Of a stretch of DNA of 64,000 nucleotides, positions 10,562-21,299 are shown piece by piece. The translations under genes and the position numbers were made by a program. Below the pieces are notes generated by a model that was not told the origin of the DNA, searched no databases, and saw only the letters and a list, made by a program, of their open reading frames with translations. Source of the stretch: Heterodera schachtii. Taxonomy: Eukaryota; Nematoda; Chromadorea; Rhabditida; Heteroderidae. The stretch lies in NCBI GenBank assembly GCA_023374025.1, contig SIJG01000026.1, positions 172,584-236,583 on the forward strand, read 5' to 3'. Positions within the stretch are counted from its first letter, which is position 1. Each line of letters begins with the position of its first letter.

Positions 10562-10807
10562 TGTTGTGCCGTAGAACAATTTATTTGTCAGTGGAAATTG
10601 GTGAAACAAATAAAAGAAATGTGAAGAGGTCAAATCAATATTTGGGGAACAACAATATTTAAAAGAGGAGACAAAATGTGGAGGAGAAGATGGGAGCAAA
10701 AGACAGAATGAATTGCATGGGTCAATGGGGATTAACATTTGTGTGGGGACTGAAATGGAGATAAACAAAATGCCAAAAATAATAACATTTAAATGGTCGT
10801 CCCAACA
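10562..10807 (-). repeat. 5' LTR of the gypsy element
   Basis: 246 bp, TGTTG...CAACA, identical to the 3' LTR. On the coding strand it precedes the primer-binding site and should contain the promoter. No TATA box was assigned. Confidence 0.95.
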
Positions 10808-10812
10808 TCTTT
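10808..10812. repeat. Target site duplication TCTTT (right)
   Basis: Matches TCTTT at 5915-5919. Confidence 0.9.
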
Positions 10813-13800
10813 TAACGAAAAAATTAAAAGTTTTCCATGTCCAAATATATTATTTTTTGATTTTTTGACTTTAGTTTTGTTAGTATCTAAATATTATGGT
10901 TTATAAATAAACTAAGAACAAGTTTCCTTTTTTATTCAAACATGCTTTTCCGCAGGGTCTGTTCCACAACCATAGCAATGAATCAAATTTTTACATTTCT
11001 ATTTATTTTACATATGTAAACCAAAATAGCGCATTAGTACGGTTGTTTTTAATTTTTTTAATTATGGTTTTAATAAGGTTGAATTTTGTTGAATTTGTTT
11101 TTTTTTTCAATTTTTTAAAGTATTTTTTCCTACCAACTGGTAACCTCGGATTTTTTATTGATTTGTTTAAAACTGGTTTCATATTTTGTTATTTTTTTTA
11201 TTTGTTTGTAAGTAATATTATCATTTTTAATATCCCCAAATATTTTAATAATTAAATTTACTTTTTATACTCAATTTGAAAGTTTGAATTATGAATTGTT
11301 TTTTGAGTATATTTTTTTATTACGCGATAATATGAATTTTGATATATTTATTTTCAAAAAACAAAGGAAAATATATAATTAACTTTTCTTTACCAACTTA
11401 AATATAAAATTTTCATTAATCAGTAAAATAAAAAATTTTCCTTGTTTTTATTGAATTCACTTAAATTTTCCATCAATTAATGAACAAAAATAGAAAAACC
11501 ATCAAAAAATTACGGCAGCTAAATTTATTTTAATTTTAAAATAATTGAATTTTAATGGAATTGTTGAATTACAAAATTTTTCCTGTTTTTAAATCCCAAT
11601 AATTTCTTTGGTTTTTTTAACATACTTTTTAATAAGGTTATAATTTGCCATTAACATAGATTTTTAATCATTTAATTGTTAATCTGATATTTTGTTGACT
11701 AGAAATTTCGTTTATATATTTTTTCATTCAAATCATGCGCTAATCAACCTGAATAGCTCGCTTTTTATTCTATAATCTTAAACATAATTTTACATAAACA
11801 CTTTTTTTACAATTAATCGGGCTTAAAATAACATAATTGGATAGTTTCAATAGTATTTATACGTCGGATTTAAAATTCAATTCGCTTCCTTTTCTCAGAC
11901 ATTTAATTATAAATGCAAATGTTTTCATTACTTATATTTTTAGACTGAATCTTTTGATTGTACTTTGAACTAATATTAATTATTTTTAACTTTAAAATTG
12001 AAAATTATAAATTTTATTAAATGACCTAAATAGACTTAGAATCAGATTTTGTATATTTAAAAATTAATTTTTGGTCTATTTTTTAAAGGTAAATTTTCAA
12101 AAAGCTTAATTTAACAAGGAATTTTCATAAATTTCCAGAAATTCTCAAAATATTTAAAAAAGTAAATGAAGGTACGGTGTACTAAAAATGAGGATTTCCA
12201 AAAATTTCAATAAAATCTCAAAATATGTGGAGAATCCAGAAAAAAAACATATTTACATAAATTGACAACCCTATTAATTTGACATTAGATCCTACGCTAT
12301 CTACAGTAAATTTTTGGCCTATGGCCGAGATTCAAATTATGAATATAAAATTTAATATTTTATAATTTGTTTAATAAGTCTCATCCACATGACAAGATTC
12401 GTAAGTTGTTGGTTTATTTTTTCTATGATTATATTTTGGATTTATTTTACCTTTTGTTTGTGTTTTTGAGTATTATAAAAATGACACATATGTAAATCAT
12501 TTTGAGAAAATTGAGAAATTTACCAAATTGATATGTATTATATTAATATCCAAAAGATAAATTTATATACATATTTTTTATTAGTTTAAATTTTTGAATC
12601 TTCTTTGTTTGTTTAAACTTTAAATATAATTTTTAATAATATTTTATTTAAATATAAATCTTAGTTATTAAATAAGAAAATAACTAAGGACAATAATAGT
12701 AAATTTGCAAAATTAATGAATCACTTAAATTATTTGACAAATAAAATAATAAATGAATAAATTAAATAATTAAATTACACTCAAATAAATATGAAAATGG
12801 ATGTAAAGCAAAGTTAAAATTAAAAAAATAAAAGAAAATAAATTTTAAATTAGGTTTCAATAAAGGCGACGACGATCCATCAAAATCTGAGTTTACCTCA
12901 AAGTATACAAAAATCATTAATAAAAGACTCGAAAAAACTTTTAAGCAATTTTTAAGCGAATAAGATTTTTTCCGCCCGTTTTCGATCTATATTTTTAGAC
13001 TCAAATTATTTCTTGAATAATACATTATTTGTTTTGAATTGGTAAAAAGCTTCTTTTTAATTAAAATATTTAAATTATTTTTCTTTGAACGTCTAAAAAA
13101 ATTAAGATATATTTGAGCAATCGTCTGGGCTTTTTAAATAAGTAAGCATAAATAATTTTAAAATTATATATGCTGCTGAATTAACTTTTTTTGATTTAAA
13201 TAGTATTTATTATTTTAAAATTACAAATATTCAAAATAGTTAGGTAAGTCGCGATTTAATTTTAAAATTATTGTTTTTGTATTGTGTAACTTTAACAAAA
13301 GAAATTTTAAAATAAGTAGTAGCATAGTTTAAAATTTATTCAATTGCAAATGAATTTCATATTATGGACGTTTTTGTCGCCAATAAATAAAGATAAAATA
13401 TTTATAAATTTTATAATCAACGTATTAATTTAATTATTGATCTAATTGTTCTGCTTTTTTGAATTTTTAGTTAATTAGATTACAATAATTAATGAATTTT
13501 CATTTCATAAAAAAATTCTTGAACAAAATTAATTGGTATTTTAATAAAAATCAATTTTAAATAAAACATTAATCTAAATTTATGAATTGTTTTATTTTTT
13601 ATAATATTTTAAAATTGCTTCTTATTTCATTAAAATCTTTTAAATTAGTTTAATTATTTTTGTTAAGTTAAAAAGTTGATATTTTGACACTTTATATTTC
13701 TAAACAATTTAATTTGCACTCTTTTGCACCAAAAAAGGCAATGTTTACTTTTTAAATTGATTATATTACATTTTAAAACATTTCTCATTTGTTAATTTTT

Positions 13801-14834
13801 CGTAACCTAATGAGGCTTATTTTGTTTCATCTGTTTTTTAATAATTACCGTTTTTATTTTCGGAATTGAAATGATGAATAATTTTTATTTTTTATGCTAG
13901 GCAATAATTATTTAAAAATTTTAATTTCATTTTTATATAAATTTTCCTTTTAGTAAAACAGTCATTCTGTGTAATTTGTTCAGATATTTATTTATTAATT
14001 ATTGTTTATAAAACTAACAAAATATCAAATAGTTAATTGGTCAAATATATTTCAGTTTAATTATGTCTATTTCTTAAAAAATTAAGCGAAACTTTTTAAG
14101 TTGAGCCAGATATATTATAATAGGTAGCATTGTTAATTTTATATTTTTCCAAAATTCCTATTTTTTAATTATAAATCAATAATTTTGGTATTTCATTTTG
14201 ACAATAATCTCTGTCAGATCGAAAAATCTAATATATTTGTTAACATTGTGTTTTGTTTTCAATAATATACTTTTTTTATAAATTAATGTTTTTAATCTAT
14301 TTAAAATAATTATTTTTTCATAAATTAATTGATTTTAAAAATGGAATAATTAAATTAAATGATTTATTAAAAGGTTATTAATGTGTTATTTAGTTAAAAA
14401 TTACAGCCTAATATTAATGACATTACTTTTATAAATTTATTAATTTAGCTAAATGTAATTTTAAGTAATTAATATTTATGGTACCATTGAACTAATATTA
14501 ACATGATTAATTTTATTAGCTTCATAGAAGTAATTTTTTAAATTCTTTTTGTTGAAAAGATAAATTAATAATGTAATTAAATTACAAAATATGAAAAAAA
14601 CTAGACACATAAAGGAATTCATATATTTTATATACATTAATTTAATTGAGTATTTTCATTAATGTTATTTTAGAATTTGATAAAATTTTATTTTAACATC
14701 GTCAGTTTTGCGTGAATAGCGCTGCGGGCTTTTCTGACTCCCCTTCACCTTTATTATATATAACATAACTACGCTATTAGCCTTACAAAAAACAAAAAGA
14801 TAGTTAAACCTAAAAATTTTTTTACTGCACTATT
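10813..14834. other. AT-rich non-coding desert, T-rich on plus
   Basis: About 4 kb of A/T sequence with more T than A on the plus strand. No gene, repeat array or element boundary could be supported. A small GC-richer patch lies at 14700-14745 and is unexplained. Confidence 0.5.
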
Positions 14835-14842
14835 ATTTAAAC

Positions 14843-15118
14843 TAGGGTTGCTCCCCGACTTGTTTCGGGGAATTACGAAAGTCGTAAATTGCACTTGAAA
14901 TAAGATGGAAATATCTTTAAATGAGTTTTTAAGACTTTTTTGTTCTGGACTTTTTCTTTTTGGGTTTTTTTAGACTTTTTATGAAAATTTCCTCCCCGAC
15001 GAAGGTGTTGCTCCCCGACATTTTTTAAATTTCTCCAGCCATCCCCGACAAATTCTTTCGGGGAATTTCCTCCCCGTTCCCCGACATTTTGCTCCCCGAG
15101 GCTCGGGGAGCAACCCTA
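14843..15118. mobile_element. hAT-like foldback MITE (CCCCGA word)
   Basis: A 276-bp element with TAGGGTTGCTCCCCGA inverted at its right end and perfect 8-bp duplications ATTTAAAC at 14835-14842 and 15119-15126. The interior contains about ten copies of CCCCGAC or TCGGGG in both orientations, in phrases such as GCTCCCCGACATTTT. It has no coding capacity. Confidence 0.88.
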
Positions 15119-15570
15119 ATTTAAACAATAATTTGTGATTAATAAAAAAAAATTGTAGAAAATTTATTATTTTATTTCAAGATATTTTAGCAGATTAAAA
15201 TTTTAATAAACATATGTAATTATTAAATAAATATTATGATTTTCTTTTGTTAATATTCTTATGTTGTCTATGTTTTTGTTATATATAATAGAAAATTTCT
15301 ATACTTTACTCGTGTTCACTTTCATATCTTTGTTTCGATTACCTATCTTTTTTGCGTTTTATTATAATAATTTTTCAATGCAATAAATTAAATTAAATGA
15401 TCAATTTTTTTAAATTTTTCTTTTAATAAAAATTAATTTAAATAAATTATCCAATTAATTATTTTTTTGAAAGTCATTAAATTTTTGTTCTAAATTATTT
15501 GCTCAAAAGTTGCGTTAAATGTTTTTATTAACAAGATGATCTTTCCTTCGTTAAAAATATTTAAAAGATT

Positions 15571-15692
15571 CAAAAATTCACGGTCATGAAACCCATGAGT
15601 TTCAGCGGTTTTTTGATCACGGTCACGGTCACAATTCAAGGGGTCAATTCACGGTCACGATTCACGGATTTTTCAGTCACGGCGCACCTCTA
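15571..15692. mobile_element. Truncated hAT-like element (CACGGTCACG word)
   Basis: The right end, GTCACGGCGCACCTCTA, matches the end of the complete element at 39281-40056, as does the word CACGGTCACGATTCACGG. The left terminus is missing and no target duplication pair was found, so this is a fragment of the same family. Confidence 0.6.
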
Positions 15693-15909
15693 CCAAATAC
15701 TGGGTGTTCTGTGCAATTGGTGCTGGTAAGAAGCATTGAGTTATTACCGTCATCTTTATATAATAGCAACAGAGAAAAACCCATAATTGATTAGTTGAAA
15801 TTATTCTCCCTCTTAAAAATGAAAATAAGCCATGAGACTATATTTGTAGCCATTTGATCAAGTTTTTCTGAGATCATTTCCCAGGCGTTTGGCGTCGAGA
15901 GTCTTGCAA

Positions 15910-16340
15910 ACTAAGCATTTCAGCAAAATATCAATTAAAATAAATGCAAAAAAAAAAACGATCAATAATTTGCCAAGCAAAAAATTAAACATTTCAACAA
16001 AGATTAATTTCAAAAAATGTAAAAAACGATCAATAATTTACCAAGCAAAAAAAATTAAACATTTCAGCAAAATATTAATTTAAAAAACATATAAAACCGA
16101 TCAATAATTTGCCAAGCAAAAAAAATTAAACATTTAAAATAAATGTAAAAAACAATCAATACTTTGCCAAGCAAAAAATTCAACATTTCAGCAAAATATC
16201 AATTTAAAAAAATATAAAACCAATCAATAATTTGCCAAGCAAAAAAATTCAACATTTCAGTAAAATATTAATTAAAATAAATGTAAAAAACGATCAATAA
16301 TTTGCCAAGCAAAAAATTAAAACATTGTAAATAAGAAATT
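15910..16340 (+). repeat. Minisatellite, about 70-bp unit, six or more copies
   Basis: CGATCAATAATTTGCCAAGC and close variants recur at 15959, 16027, 16098, 16153, 16221 and 16291, with spacings of 55-71 bp. Between them are AAATTAAACATTTCAGCAAAATA-like blocks. A 64-codon frame through the array (15889-16083) is a by-product of the repeat. Confidence 0.85.
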
Positions 16341-16746
16341 CAATATTTCACTAAACAGAAAAAAATTAATAAATTACTATGATATATAAATAAATTTTTC
16401 GAGGCTGGTCAAAAACGCAAAATTAATGACATAAAAAAGAATTGCTTTCCCAATGAAAGCATATATTTCACCGCATTTTAAATTGCTTCTTTGAATTAGC
16501 ACCCGTCCGTTATTACCTTAAATGAGAAAATGTTTAAATTAGCTGACGAAAATTTAAAAAAAAATGTTTATAATATTATAGAAGTATTTTAGCTTTTTTT
16601 TATTCGATAGCTTTGGTTTGTAAACTTTTAATAACTAAATTTTTTCAAATAAATTCGTTGAAATAAAGAATCCCATTTCCGTCGTGCTCTACTTTTGAAA
16701 ATTGAAAAATATAGTAATTGTTTTTTTCATATATAATTCTTTGAAA

Positions 16747-17063
16747 ATGCATTTTGGTATAATGCATTTGCTGCTCGTCCTTTTCGCATCATTTGCCGTG
16801 TGTAGCGGAATGAGAAGAAAAGCAGCTTCATTCGATAATGCCGCTTCATCAAACTCAGCAACTGCCTTAATTACTCCAACACTTCCTGAACAGTTGGAAA
16901 CAGTCAAAATTCGTGTGTCATACGCAGATGATGAAAATGTGCCGGGGCATGTCTTCGTTGTAATAGGAGATTACGGTAAAAAAAAGTAATTTAAATTGCA
17001 ATTGAATTATGTTTTTCAGAATTTGATTTGCTCGAAGCATTTTCAAGGCGAAGAAAATTGTAA
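16747..17063 (+). CDS. Small secreted protein, 5' exons of a candidate gene
   Basis: The ATG at 16747 opens a short hydrophobic signal peptide (MHLLLVLFASFAVCSG within the first 21 residues); an upstream in-frame TTG at 16702 is not a start. Exon 1 ends at 16975 before GTAAAA. A 44-nt intron ends TTTTTCAG at 17019, and exon 2 begins at 17020 in matching phase. Read to the first stop (17061), this gives a complete 90-residue secreted protein. Exon 2 also has a good donor, GTAAAT, at 17060, and joins the coding-like exon at 17656 in phase. It may therefore be the 5' part of a longer gene. A GHVFVVIGD motif here and NCLDYV downstream recall His/Cys permuted papain-fold families such as LRAT or DeSI. 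That link is speculative. Confidence 0.55.
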
Positions 17064-17655
17064 ATTTATATAAATAATTAATTTACTTGGTAAAATGTAG
17101 AAATCTTATTTAAGTTTTCAATTTTTTTCGACGGGTTTTTGGAACTCGGTTTAGCTTATAAAAAACTAAAATAATAAAAAACTGTAATAATGGCAACATT
17201 TTCATAAAAATATGTTTAGTTTTATGTGCACGCAAATTTATGCCGTAATGCCAGAATTTTTTGGTTGTACGTTATTCAGGCGTTAAAGCAAATAATTTTG
17301 AGCTAACAAATGTATATACGCAGGGTTTATAGATGTAAGGCTTTAGCTTCATATTGCGTTTTGAAAAAAAAGAGGAAATTTTAAAAATGAGACTTCAAGG
17401 CTTTTTGTGGCTTTTTTTGAGAGGTTGTTCCAAAAATTTTCCATAGCAGATTAAAATAAGTATTTTTTTAACAAGGCTGAAAATTTTTCAGTCCTTCTCT
17501 TAGGGGGGGGGGGGCTTTATTTGGAAATTAACCAATCTAAGTGCTTTAAAAATGTATGAGTTATGTATGTGTCGATCATTTCCAATGTTTTAATTTTAAT
17601 TCCACTTAATTATACCTGTTAGGTTTGATTTTAAAATATTAAACCCAAATTTTAG

Positions 17656-17875
17656 TCGTTTTGACATTGATGCCAAATTGGAGGCATCCGATAAAAAAAT
17701 AACCATTTAAAGACGATGGACTTTTCGTGGCACCGGCAAAGGCGGAGAAAGTTTTTTTTGAGATGGCTGAACGATTTTGGTTTAAACGCTCATACAATTA
17801 TAACCAAGCTAACTGCTTGGACTATGTGTTCATTTTGTGAATGCATTGTTTGATGGAAAAGGCCCAAAAAAAGAA
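17656..17875 (+). pseudogene. Internal exon with two frame breaks
   Basis: It starts after the acceptor AATTTTAG and ends at the donor GAA|GTAAGT. The first part reads FRFDIDAKLEASDKK in phase with exon 2, then hits TAA at 17708. One base over, coding-like sequence continues as KDDGLFVAPAKAEKVFFEMA and SYNYNQANCLDYV, then hits TGA at 17838. Shifted again it reads VNALFDGKGPKKE up to the donor. The breaks fall near an A7 run (17693-17699) and in a T4 run (17833-17836). Either this is a young pseudogene, or the consensus has homopolymer errors. Confidence 0.5.
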
Positions 17876-18027
17876 GTAAGTAAAATTTAAAATAAATATT
17901 GAAAAGCAAAAACATTTGAAATTATAAACCTGGGCTGGTTCTATAGGCCCACAAAAATTGTCAAATGCAGAACCAGAATAGGGTGAGGAAACTAGCAGCC
18001 CCATTCCTGTTAAAGTTCAACCTAGCC

Positions 18028-18062
18028 ATTGCCATGAATCATTTAAAATGATTCATGGCAAT
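18028..18062. repeat. Perfect 17-bp-stem palindrome
   Basis: ATTGCCATGAATCATTT, one central A, then its exact complement. It lies inside a candidate intron of the secreted-protein gene. Confidence 0.9.
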
Positions 18063-18103
18063 TTTAAATAAGAATCAATACTCAAAAATTGTTGCTAATT
18101 AAG

Positions 18104-18189
18104 ATGTGGCCGGAAAATTTTATCTATTATGATAATGATATGTTCAAAGAATATGATAAACAGTACAAGATATATAAAAATGAAGAAAG
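18104..18189 (+). CDS. Possible internal exon
   Basis: Follows GCTAATTAAG and ends before GTAGCC. The frame that matches the preceding exon's phase is open throughout (MWPENFIYYDNDMFKEYDKQ). However, it ends with two leftover bases, one more than the next exon (18334) accepts. A second open frame does match the next exon but looks less protein-like. The exon is uncertain. Confidence 0.3.
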
Positions 18190-18333
18190 GTAGCCTCTTT
18201 CTGCGCTCGACCGTCAGCCAATTTTTTTATGAAAAATCCCAAGTAAATTTGTAAAAAGATTAGAAAACGAAATTTTTTTTTATTTTTAGTGTTCAAAAGT
18301 AAATAGAAAAATATTAATTTTTTTCATTTTTAG

Positions 18334-18812
18334 TTTTCCAAACGGAGCTGCAAAAAAATTGTGAATTTGTATACCATCAATTGAAATTGATCATAAAAAA
18401 TTTTGCTGGAGATGAAAAACCAAACTTTGTTTTGCAACATGTCACCGGCCGTTTTCAAAATGCCATTAAATGGAGTAATGATTTTATAGACACAATTGTG
18501 GTGGAAACTGTGCAAGAAAAAATGACGGAAAATGGAAAAGATATTAATTTAGAATTCGTTTTAAAAGCTTATAGCTGCAAAATTGATGGCACTAATGCAA
18601 AAAAAACATTTATCACAAATTTTTATTTGATGAATGAAACGGTCATTTCAGTTAAACATTTTGGTTATTTAATAATTGTATTTTAGAGAACCAAATTTAT
18701 AAAACCAATAAATGTGTGCCATTCACACCCATTGGATGCCGAACAAATTAACCTAGACGAACTGACGAATCATATTATCAGTGTCGAATTTGGTGAATGG
18801 AAATGGGCTTAA
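18334..18812 (+). CDS. 3' exons of the candidate secreted-protein gene
   Basis: A first exon 18334-18650 follows TTTCATTTTTAG and is open throughout, with segments such as FVLQHVTGRFQNAIKWSND and FIDTIVVETVQEKM. A 36-nt intron (18651-18686, GTTAAA...TATTTTAG) contains the in-frame stop. The last exon 18687-18812 stays in phase and ends HIISVEFGEWKWA then TAA. A possible AATAAA polyadenylation signal lies near 18832. The first codon needs one base from upstream; exon 1 (ending 16975) supplies that phase directly, so a splice form skipping the damaged middle exons is possible. No family was recognised. Confidence 0.55.
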
Positions 18813-18977
18813 ACTTTGTAAAGATGTAAGAAAATAAAAATAATAGACCAATTACTTTATCAAAAAGTTGAAATTTACAAAGATATATTTTTTGCTATTC
18901 CCACTGGTGCTATGACACTTAAAAATCCATCTAATTCATAAATTTGTAAAATTTCAAAAGCATTATTTTTTTATGGC

Positions 18978-19253
18978 TAGGGATGGGATTTTATGTTTTT
19001 ACATATTTTTTTCTGCGGTTTAGTTATGGCGAGTAAAGCCCAAAAAAGCATTTTCCCCTAACAATTTTTGATTTAGAGTTTGCATTTTGCGGGCGAAAAT
19101 GATAAAATGAGCTTTTTTTGAATTTTTATGCAAAAAACCCGTGGTTTTTGTCATTTTTAACACATATTTTATCACAGCTTTTGGCATTTTTGGAATTTTT
19201 AGCACATATTTTATTACTTTCGGAGTTTTTAGCACATAAAAATACTATCCCTA
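18978..19253. mobile_element. hAT-like MITE related to the AGCACATA word group
   Basis: A 276-bp element from TAGGGAT to ATCCCTA, with flanking octamers TTTATGGC (18970-18977) and CTTATGGC (19254-19261), seven of eight identical. The interior repeats TTTTTAGCACATATTTTATTAC, the complement of the AATATGTGCTAAAAA word in the 3859-4468 element, so the two are relatives. Confidence 0.7.
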
Positions 19254-19424
19254 CTTATGGCCAATATAACCTAAAAAATAATTTTATTTTTTTAATAATT
19301 TTTATTTCGAATTTAAATGTATTAAATCGAGTGATTTTCAGATTTAGCAAGCTAATGAGTGAAAGATGCCAAGAGCGATTCATTTGTTGCTGACGTACAA
19401 AATTTTGAGATAATTTTTCATTAC

Positions 19425-19800
19425 TTGCCCTCCCATTTTTCTCTTTTCTCTCTTTACTCCCTCTATCATTTTCTATATTATTTAGGCGAAAAATTGGGGT
19501 GGAAGGCCGGATTTGAACCGCCGCTCGGCCGACCATATCTCTTTACTCTCTTTCTACTTCTCACTGCGTCTCTCTCGCTTCCTCTTTCCCTCTCCCTCAC
19601 TCTTTTCTAACTTTAAATTTTAGCCTCTCTCCATTGCTTTCTCTCTCTCTCTCTCTCTTTATCTTTTCTCTTTACTCTCATTCTTCTCTCTCTCCTTTCT
19701 CTAACTTCACTCCCTTTTTTTTTACTTTATCTCTTTCTCTTTGCTCTCTCTCTCCACTTTTTTTCTCTGACTTTTTTCTTTGTTCGCGCCAATCAGCCTC
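19425..19800 (+). repeat. CT-rich low-complexity tract
   Basis: Mostly C and T on the plus strand, with (CT)n runs at 19640-19660 and degenerate TCTCTTTACTC phrases. Open frames here are Ser/Leu/Phe repeats without coding character. It is interrupted by a tRNA-like fragment at 19497-19533. Confidence 0.8.
19497..19533 (-). other. tRNA T-arm and acceptor-like fragment
   Basis: The minus strand reads GGCGGTTCAAATCCGGC and then CTTCCACCCCA, shaped like a T-arm with B box, acceptor strand and a CCA end. No matching 5' half lies upstream, so this is a tRNA-derived remnant or SINE piece, not a gene. Confidence 0.4.
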
Positions 19801-20114
19801 TTCTTTGTCTCCGAAATCCTTTTATATTTGTATCCTACGATTTTACACAAGATAAACACTGTTGTTGTTGGCATTGTATTTTCATCGGGTTCTTAAACCT
19901 GTAAAATTCGAAAAAATTATCCCACAGATAAAAGAATTAAACCAAAAATGTGTGGAAATTTCAAAAATTTCTGATAAAATTTTGGATTTTTAGAAAGAAG
20001 CCTGGACCAAAATTTATTTCATCATTTTAGATTGTTTAGTGTTTAGTATATGTTTTATTAAAAATTTGAAATATGGGAAAATATAAAATGGTTGAATAAT
20101 AAATGTATTTAATC

Positions 20115-20205
20115 GTTTGTTTTAGAGTACGGATCGGACCCGTATACGGATTTTTACGGACCCGTAGTCCGTATGGGTACCTAGTCCGTAGTCCTGGTCC
20201 TGATC
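20115..20205. mobile_element. Foldback element remnant (CCGTAGTCCGTA word)
   Basis: GTACGGATCGGACC near 20131 is inverted as GGTCCTGATCCGTAC near 20200. Between them are repeated ACGGACCCGTA and GTCCGTA phrases. The left edge, TAGAGTACGG, matches the ends of sister elements. The right terminus and target duplication are lost. Confidence 0.5.
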
Positions 20206-20515
20206 CGTACAATTTTTATCAAAAACAGCTAACATTTAAAAATTCCCTAATTATAATTTATAAAAATATAAATTTAACAAAGATGGGCTCAATTATTTGG
20301 CAAATTAGGTTGTTTAACAAATTACCTGACAAGAAAGCGGAATCTATTGAGTGCAAAAGTAACCAACTACAAAAATTAGAGTTTTAACGAATCTATGGAA
20401 GCTTTAAATCACTGATTGCTCATCTTTTTTTCAAAAACTCATGCTAATTAACCTTATTCTGGGAAGTACAGATAATTTGGAAGAAAAATCAAACAAGGAT
20501 GAATCTCAGAAAAAA

Positions 20516-20710
20516 CTACATTTTTTCCTTGTTCAAGCGGTAATATGATAAATGAAATGACTTTAATTTAAGAAGAAACACATTATCGAACCCAAAGTCT
20601 TCTTGAAGTTTATAAAGAACGACGGACGATTCGTTTTTGACCCGATTCGTTTTTTGGGCCAAAACGTGAAAATTGAGGTCTAATCGTTGAAGTTTGAATT
20701 CAGGAATCAT
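20516..20710 (-). CDS. Short hypothetical reading frame
   Basis: A 64-codon frame from ATG at 20710 with mixed codons and a fairly protein-like composition (MIPEFKLQRLDLNFHVLAQK..., rich in Leu, Lys and Asn). No domain, signal peptide or neighbouring exon could be recognised. It may be a chance frame in a slightly GC-richer patch. Confidence 0.15.
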   Translation of the reverse strand: MIPEFKLQRLDLNFHVLAQKTNRVKNESSVVLYKLQEDFGFDNVFLLKLKSFHLSYYRLNKEKM

Positions 20711-20835
20711 TTTTAGGTCATTTCAAAATTATTTTTATAAGTTTAAGACCCATGTCGCCGATGAGCCTAATCTGCGATTGAAAAGCTGAATAAGATCAAA
20801 CAACAACAACAGCACCGAAACAGCCAATCTTCAGT

Positions 20836-20862
20836 GGTGAGATGGCTCAGCGGTTAAAGGGA
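20836..20862 (+). other. tRNA 5'-half-like fragment (A-box)
   Basis: GGTGAGATGGCTCAGCGGTT looks like the start and D-arm of a tRNA of the Leu/Ser type and contains a good A-box (TGGCTCAGCGG). Downstream sequence is plain AT-rich DNA without anticodon arm or B box. It is therefore a fragment, not a gene. Confidence 0.4.
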
Positions 20863-21224
20863 ATTTGAAAATTCAAATTTCTAAATTTCTTCTGAACTTA
20901 GTTTTTTTTGACGAAATTTTCTTTTTTTATTAAGTACCTTAAAACAAGTTTTCCGGCGGTTTTAAGAGTTGCTGAGCATGATTATGACATCCGTTTTTAC
21001 CGAAAACAAAATTCAAAAAAAAAATTTTTAATTAGAAAAATATTTTTCGAATTTCAAAATTGACTAAACACATTTAAAGGAGTGGGTAAACTGTAAACCA
21101 ACATCAACACATTCCTAAGCTGAAATTTATATAAAATATTTAAAATTTCAACAAGATGTCCACCGCGGATCAGGTATTTTTTCTTTTTTGGAAATTTTTT
21201 GAAATTTAATTGCATTTTTTTCAA

Positions 21225-21296
21225 AGTTTCCAAAATCCCGCAATCCCAAATTTTAAATGCGGGATTCCCGGGATTAATCCCGCGGAATCCCGTCCT
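21225..21296. mobile_element. Foldback remnant (AATCCCGGGATT word)
   Basis: Repeated GGGATT and AATCCC phrases in both orientations, including ATTCCCGGGATTAATCCCG. The architecture is as in the other word-repeat elements, but no terminal repeats or target duplication were found. Confidence 0.4.
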
Positions 21297-21299
21297 TTT

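Larger units (their letters stand above)
5920..10807 (-). mobile_element. Complete Ty3/gypsy LTR retrotransposon, 4,888 bp
   Basis: Two identical 246-bp LTRs flank a minus-strand gag-protease-RT-RNase H-integrase region, with primer-binding site, polypurine tract and a perfect TCTTT duplication. LTRs begin TGTTG and end CAACA. Identical LTRs mean a recent insertion, yet pol is non-functional in this copy. The RT box reads YLDA instead of YLDD, part of the RT thumb region is deleted with loss of frame, and there is a one-base frameshift before the integrase. The copy therefore probably moved using proteins supplied in trans, or acquired its damage very recently. Confidence 0.95.

Noticed and set aside
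15889..16083. Lys-rich 64-codon frame
   Set aside because: It is created by the 70-bp minisatellite.
15910..16340. CRISPR-like array
   Set aside because: Units diverge along their whole length, with no constant repeat and variable spacer, and the context is eukaryotic.
19497..20862. tRNA genes
   Set aside because: Only half-molecules are present: a T-arm and acceptor on minus at 19497-19533 and a D-arm on plus at 20836-20862, with no matching halves.
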